Positions 59,286 to 64,000 of a DNA stretch of 64,000 nucleotides are shown piece by piece (position 1 is the first letter of the stretch; each line of letters opens with the position of its first letter). The position numbers were made by a program, and so were the translations under genes. Origin of the DNA: Gordionus sp. m RMFG-2023 (taxonomy: Eukaryota > Nematomorpha > Gordioida > Chordodea > Parachordodidae). The stretch spans positions 77,229,561 through 77,293,560 of the forward strand of contig NC_088775.1 in the NCBI RefSeq assembly GCF_954871325.1, read 5' to 3'. The notes beneath the pieces are model-generated. The model was not told where the DNA came from. It saw only the letters and a program-made list of their open reading frames with translations, and searched no databases.

Positions 59286-59454
59286 TTATATTTATAAAAA
59301 ATAATAAGCGGATAACTGGCCGGGCCTTTGCGGGCCGAAGGCCCGCAAAAAAATTTTTTTTAGCAATTTCTCCCACAATTTATATATTTCTCCCACAAAA
59401 TACCTAATTTCTCCCACAATTTGAAAATTTTGACCTGGCAACCCTGGTCACAAC

Positions 59455-60715
59455 TATTAATTGATTATTATGCAAATTGAGATTTTTTTTAAAATTTATA
59501 AATATTATTGCAATCATTTTAATTTATGAAGGGTTGCACTGATCTTATTACCGATCAGATCCGATTTACCCCCAACCCCCAAATTACAATAATTAAATTG
59601 ATTTATAATATATTTAAATTTTATTTAGCCATAACTTAATTCATTAAAGGTGTTTGATCAATGATGAATAGATAAATTCAAAAACCAAGAATTTTGAATC
59701 TAGTGAACCCTGATAAGAGTAATATTGTAATAATTATTTAATATTAATTTTGACATTGGTATTATATTCCTTTACAGAATAATAATACTCATGATAATAG
59801 TAATATGTTATATTGATCTCTTCAAATAATTTTTTTGCCATTTTAGAATTATAATTCAATATTCATGATAAACATAATAGTAAAATTTTAAAATGTAGTA
59901 CTCATGAATTCTAAGTAATACTAAAATTCCTTTGCCCCCTACCCTAAAAAATGAATTTGTCTGTTTTAAAACTCCCAATTTACCTAAGCTTAGAAATTCG
60001 TGAATAAGACGCTTAGAATATGAATTAGGTAATATTTATGAATATATTATAGTAAAATTCTAATAATTTATAATAGCCAAATAAAAAGTATAATACTAGG
60101 TCTTATCGTGAATGATCTTTATAGATATTATTTGTTTTTTTCGGTTCATTTAGAAGATATAGAAGTAAAGATAGTTTAATTCTCTTATATTTTTGAATCG
60201 AGTTATATAATCAAAAATTTGATATTGATCGGAATCTTCTAATAAGACTCTTAAATATGAAGTTTGCCAAATTTTGAAAACACTAAAGCTTAAGCCAATA
60301 TATAATGCTTAAATAAATTGTATTAATCCGATTGGTAATAAGTTATTATCAAAATATGAAAATTACTAACATCAATATCAATACTCAGGATCGAACAAAT
60401 AATCTGAAAAACTTAAGGCAATGATATAAAAAAAATGTTAAATAAATGAAATATCGAAAATAACTACTATCATCATTATTAAAAATCAAATTTTATTATG
60501 CTTCAATATGTGATACTCGATGACTCTGGCTGAAGCTTTGATATTATAATTTATTACCAAAGGTAGCATAAAATAATAGACTTGTGGCATATTTGGAAAA
60601 TGATAAAAAAATAGATTGGTGGTTAAGGTGAAATTATAAACGATTATAATAGCAGATTTTTTACCTTCAAGTTCTAAGGTTGAAAGATATTTTGATAAAG
60701 TAATACCACTACTAG
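59455..60715. other. Intergenic, no gene recognised
   Basis: A+T-rich. An open minus-strand frame at 60486-60833 has no recognisable domain. Confidence 0.4.
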
Positions 60716-60719
60716 GTGC

Positions 60720-61090
60720 AGTGGCCCCTACACTTTTTGAGCAATGGAAACAGAATAACCCTCTAAAATATACCCCACCCCCTTCGAAAAAATGATTATT
60801 TATTTTTTGATACCCATAAATTTTAAACAGCAATCTTTAATATATAATGTAAATAAAATGTAAAAAATATATACTTAAAAATCTTATTTTGAATAATTTA
60901 GACAAATTAGAGAAAGCGTAAAAATTTAAAATTTCATCAATATTTAATTGTTTAAATAAAATTTTTTCCATTGATAAAATGGTTAAATTATTAATGGTAC
61001 GTCTTTAATTAATTTAATATTACTCATGACCCTTTTGGCAGTACATGAGGTAGTAGGAATGGTTAATAAATATTTATATAAAATTGTTAA
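60720..61090 (-). mobile_element. hAT element fragment
   Basis: CAGTGGCCCCTACAC at about 60720 resembles a hAT end, and the minus strand near 61020-61080 reads LLTIPTTSCTAKRVMSNI, the hAT dimerisation pattern (LL.LP.TS..AER.FS.L). The right end was not found; the element appears truncated. Confidence 0.55.
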
Positions 61091-61154
61091 ATTAGGGAGC
61101 AGAAAAATTTTAAAATAGACGATAAGGTAAAATAAACATAAGTTTCAGAATCTG

Positions 61155-61240
61155 ACAAATCTTTAGATTTTTTAACCTCTAGATCACGTGGAATAATTAC
61201 ATCCCCCGTTTGGCTATCTATTATACGATAAGCATGAATA
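61155..61240 (-). mobile_element. Ty1/copia-like pol fragment, fossil
   Basis: A short minus-strand stretch matches the segment between integrase and reverse transcriptase of copia elements (pattern AYR..D...G..I..RD). Broken, small and old; terminal repeats not found. Confidence 0.45.
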
Positions 61241-61394
61241 AAATATTTAATATAAAAATTACTTTGCTATTCGTCCCATATCGAGAAATATTCTTAAAAA
61301 CTACTATTTCAAAGCTTTTCTTTATGTTGTTAAAATTAAGCCTACAAATGTCTTTTTCTAATGTGGACTAAAATAACACTCAATAATTTATAAT

Positions 61395-61475
61395 ATTGTT
61401 TCTCAATAATCTCACCGATTAAGATTATAACTTATAATTTCTCAATAATCTCACCGATTATTATTATAACTTAAT
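61395..61475. repeat. ~39-bp tandem duplication
   Basis: TTTCTCAATAATCTCACCGA occurs twice in a row with the same neighbours. Confidence 0.85.
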
Positions 61476-61890
61476 ATTAATGGTTAGAATTTTGAACATT
61501 TTACTACTATTTAACATTTCTTTATTTTATAACTTTTTTTAAAATTAATTCCAATATTTTTATAAAACAATCATAAAAATCATAATAAAATAAAAATAAT
61601 CTATATAAATTCTTTTCTTTGTTTTACAATTATTATATTCATCCGCGTTAATTCTTTATCAATCAATATAAACAAAAATCAATATTTTTTATGTTTCTAA
61701 ATATATATTAATAATTGATTGACATTTATCATTTAATAATAATAATATTGATAAATATATTATATATATAATATACCAACATATATGAAATATCTAATAC
61801 AAATATATATGAAATATATATCACGACCGCCCTCAAAAAAACCAAGACGGAATAATTAAAAAAAAATATGTGAACTTGAAATTTCTATAT

Positions 61891-62468
61891 TTATTCATTA
61901 TCTTTGTCCTCTTTCAACATCTCGTTTTCTTCAGTCTCCATACGAGTATATTTCTTTTGTAAACCCATATTGTCGTTCATTTTAATCACTGTCGAACTCA
62001 TTTTGGTAGCCTTGTCACTGATAGTTGGCGTCTTAGCATAATATTTGAATTTATTCTCTATCAATGTATTTGATTCTCTCAGGTTTTTAGCTTGTATTTC
62101 TGTCAATTTTTTCCCTATTCCATCATAATTGGTCGGTGGCCATGGTCGATTTCCATACTGTTGATTATAAGATTCAATTTCGTTTCTTTTATTGTAGTTT
62201 ACATATCTACACCAGATAGTACATTTTTAGTTTTTCCACAGAAATAACTGGTTGCAGGAACTTCCTCCGAGTCACTCATATAATCATTACACTCTTGGTT
62301 CATCAATACCTTAGTTGGTATCATACAATTTTTAATTGAGTGTCCGAAACTCCGGCATCTAAAGCAACGCTTATAGCTGTCCACACTGGGCTTCTTAATA
62401 GATATTTTTCTCCTTTTTACAATTTTCAAATATATTATGTGGTCCTCTGTGTCCAATTTATAGTTCAT
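61891..62468 (-). mobile_element. CCHC-knuckle ORF remnant next to LTR-element pol, fossil
   Basis: Minus-strand frames at 62199-62468 and 61891-62106. The first has a retroviral-type zinc knuckle (C-x2-C-x4-H-x4-C) in a basic context; the second is charged and lysine/glutamate-rich. They lie downstream of the integrase remnant at 63036, so may be an extra ORF of the same element or part of another. Broken in at least one place. A T-rich then purine-rich stretch and TGATATATATTTC near 61822 could mark the start of a 3' LTR. Confidence 0.5.
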
Positions 62469-63035
62469 TTTTTTTTATAATTTTTCTTTTTAAATAAAAA
62501 AAATTTTAACTTTATTTTCTCAAAAAAAATATAATTAATAATTAAAATTTTTTTATCATGTGGCATCTCTTTTTTTTTAACAACAAAAATAAATTCTTCC
62601 CTCATAATTATAATCATGAATACCCATTTTATTTTTTTTAAATTAAATAAAATAAATACTTTATTTTTACTTGTCCAACGCAATAAAAATGAAAACACAT
62701 TTAAGTCTTTCTCTCCTTTTTTTTTATATAAATAAAATTTCATTTCTCTTAAAACCACATAAAACATATTAGTCTTAACATAAAAACAACCTTATGTTTT
62801 TCTTCCTTTTTTTTAAAAAATAAATAAAATTTCACTTTCACATAAAACATATTAATCTTAATCCTCTTTATCTCCATATACTTATTTATTTCTTCACAAG
62901 TTTATATTTTAGTGAATTTATATGAGACCAATATCATAGAATCACGTGATATAATATTTTTTTTTTATAAAATGATACATATATCCCTAGAGTAGATTTC
63001 CCCATAAATCTGCATGTTCAATTTTTTTTTAATTT
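62469..63035. other. Low-complexity A+T-rich spacer
   Basis: Long A and T runs; an open minus-strand frame here is Lys/Phe-rich low complexity and not taken as a gene. Confidence 0.5.
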
Positions 63036-63473
63036 TTAATTATCTAATTTATATTTCTCATTGATACTTAATTGTATAAATTTAACCCTAAATTGTTTAA
63101 GTACAAAGTAAGTTTGTCCTAAAGATTTATAGGAACTTTGTTTCCGGTCTTTATGGACAAATTTATTATTTTTTTTAAAATTATATACCTTAATAAAATC
63201 ATTATGACGTACTCCCACAGTACCATCATCAAATTTTATATTACACAATTTATTCCCAATATTATCCAAAACAATACCTTTTTCCCATTTTTTTTTATGG
63301 TCAAAAAGTCTTCCCCAAATAATTTGACCCACAGGGAATTTTATATTGCTTTTTCCATAAGATTCTAAATTATCAATCTCTTTTTATTTAAGAAAATCTA
63401 AAGGTAATCTGGTTCTTCTATTCAAAAATAATTCGACAGGAGTAACTCCCTCTTTATTTCTTGAATTATTATA
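63036..63473 (-). mobile_element. Ty3/gypsy-type integrase C-terminal remnant, fossil
   Basis: The minus strand carries the pattern G.TP.ELF.NR..R..LD and then the strand-rich tail domain (WGR......W..G.V.D..G...C.I.F.DG) that follows the integrase core in gypsy-like elements. The rest of pol would lie beyond the pogo element inserted at 63474 or outside the window. Broken; no LTR pair identified. Confidence 0.7.
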
Positions 63474-64000
63474 GGGGAGACCGGGGTAAAACGATAGGCA
63501 TTTTGCATATTTACCATAAAAATTTTAAACAAGAGTCAAACACAACAAATTATAGATCAATGTGTAGCCCCATCCCTCTTCTACAAGATAAAAAAAAGTG
63601 TAGCCCTCTATCTATAATATTTTAGGAGCTATGATTAGTTATGTAAAACTACTCATTTTCGCCATTTTACCCTGGGTACAGGGTAAAATGGATAAGCACT
63701 AGGGTAAAGTGGTTAAAATAATATTTGACACATATTTATTGTTTTATTTAACAAATATTACAAATTTAAGATTTATTTATGATTTTTATTTAAAAATTAA
63801 TCGATACAACAAGGACATGTAAAATAATTATCATAATTAGCACATTTAGAATGTGCCCATTCAAGGCACATTGTACATTTTAGCCATTCATCGCCCTTGC
63901 GACTATTTTTATAGTTTTTATTACAAATAACACATAAACAATTATTTTTTGATATCTTTTTTTTTCTCTGAATTAATAATTTTTTTTTATAAGGTGTAGA
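63474..64000 (-). mobile_element. pogo-type DNA transposon, copy 2, cut by window end
   Basis: Starts GGGGAGACCGGGGTAAA after TA and matches copy 1 (21719) almost base for base as far as the window goes, except for 21 extra bases near 63656. These complete a hairpin CATTTTACCCTG-GGTA-CAGGGTAAAATG, one arm of which is missing from copy 1. The last part codes on the minus strand for the PHD-like end of the transposase (from 63803). It interrupts an LTR-element integrase. Confidence 0.93.

Larger units (their letters stand above)
57470..59446 (-). mobile_element. hAT element, family with ends CAGGGTTGCCA (hAT-7)
   Basis: Ends CAGGGTTGCCA and TGGCAACCCTG with a perfect 8-bp duplication GTCACAAC (57462-57469 and 59447-59454). 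CTCCCACAATTT is repeated at least ten times near both ends, and a GCGGGCCGAAGGCCCGC hairpin lies near the right end. Transposase remnants on the minus strand are much more decayed than those of hAT-5, to which they are related. Confidence 0.92.

Overview
This is a strongly A+T-rich eukaryotic, probably invertebrate-metazoan, genomic window. Three host genes are supported, all split by short A+T-rich introns with GT-AG borders and using the standard code. The rest is intergenic DNA dominated by transposable elements, many of them nested. No prokaryotic features, tRNA, rRNA or CRISPR array were seen. The species cannot be named from sequence alone; the base composition, intron-rich genes and mix of hAT, pogo, Ty3/gypsy and foldback elements would fit a cnidarian-like or similar genome, which is only a guess.

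Region 1 to 13,600 holds two convergent genes. A plus-strand gene (exons at 3873-6203, perhaps with an earlier exon at 2209-2470) encodes a dual-specificity-phosphatase fold whose active-site loop keeps the cysteine but has lost the histidine and arginine, so it is probably a pseudophosphatase, followed by a long proline-, lysine- and serine-rich tail. A minus-strand gene (7076-13584, nine exons) encodes very-long-chain acyl-CoA dehydrogenase, the mitochondrial inner-membrane enzyme starting beta-oxidation of long fatty acids; only its N-terminal exon(s) are missing. The two genes end tail to tail, each with an AATAAA signal. The introns hold a MITE, a LINE-like fragment and a stray copy of a foldback repeat. 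Upstream, at about 905-1910, inverted arms built of degenerate ~16-bp units form a foldback-like element.

Region 13,600 to 30,100 has no host gene. It holds a non-autonomous hAT with a second hAT MITE inside it (14301-15375), a small coding-poor LTR element with 5-bp target duplications (17992-20143), and an 8.7-kb hAT element (21354-30076). The last contains its own decayed transposase, a second hAT-type MITE that itself contains a pogo-type element, and a broken Ty3/gypsy element.

Region 30,100 to 38,700 carries a linker histone H1 gene on the minus strand (exons 34772-35344 and 33469-33729, with a possible alternative last exon at 31951-32054). It has an unusually long N-terminal tail and a near-perfect 235-bp duplication in its intron.

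Region 38,690 to 49,770 is one long-inverted-repeat element broken up by three hAT insertions. The third hAT (42734-49462) contains a hAT MITE, a Merlin-like fragment and a 3.7-kb foldback element. That foldback element has arrays of a ~115-bp unit carrying the palindrome TGACAATTGTCA, and a solo LTR sits in one arm. Region 50,000 to 59,450 holds two hATs of one family (ends CAGGGTTGCCA), the first containing another hAT that contains a MITE. Region 59,450 to 64,000 holds hAT, Ty1/copia-like and Ty3/gypsy-like fragments and a second, nearly identical pogo copy cut by the window end.

The genes do not form a pathway. The main story is a deeply nested hAT-rich repeat landscape around three ordinary but informative host genes.
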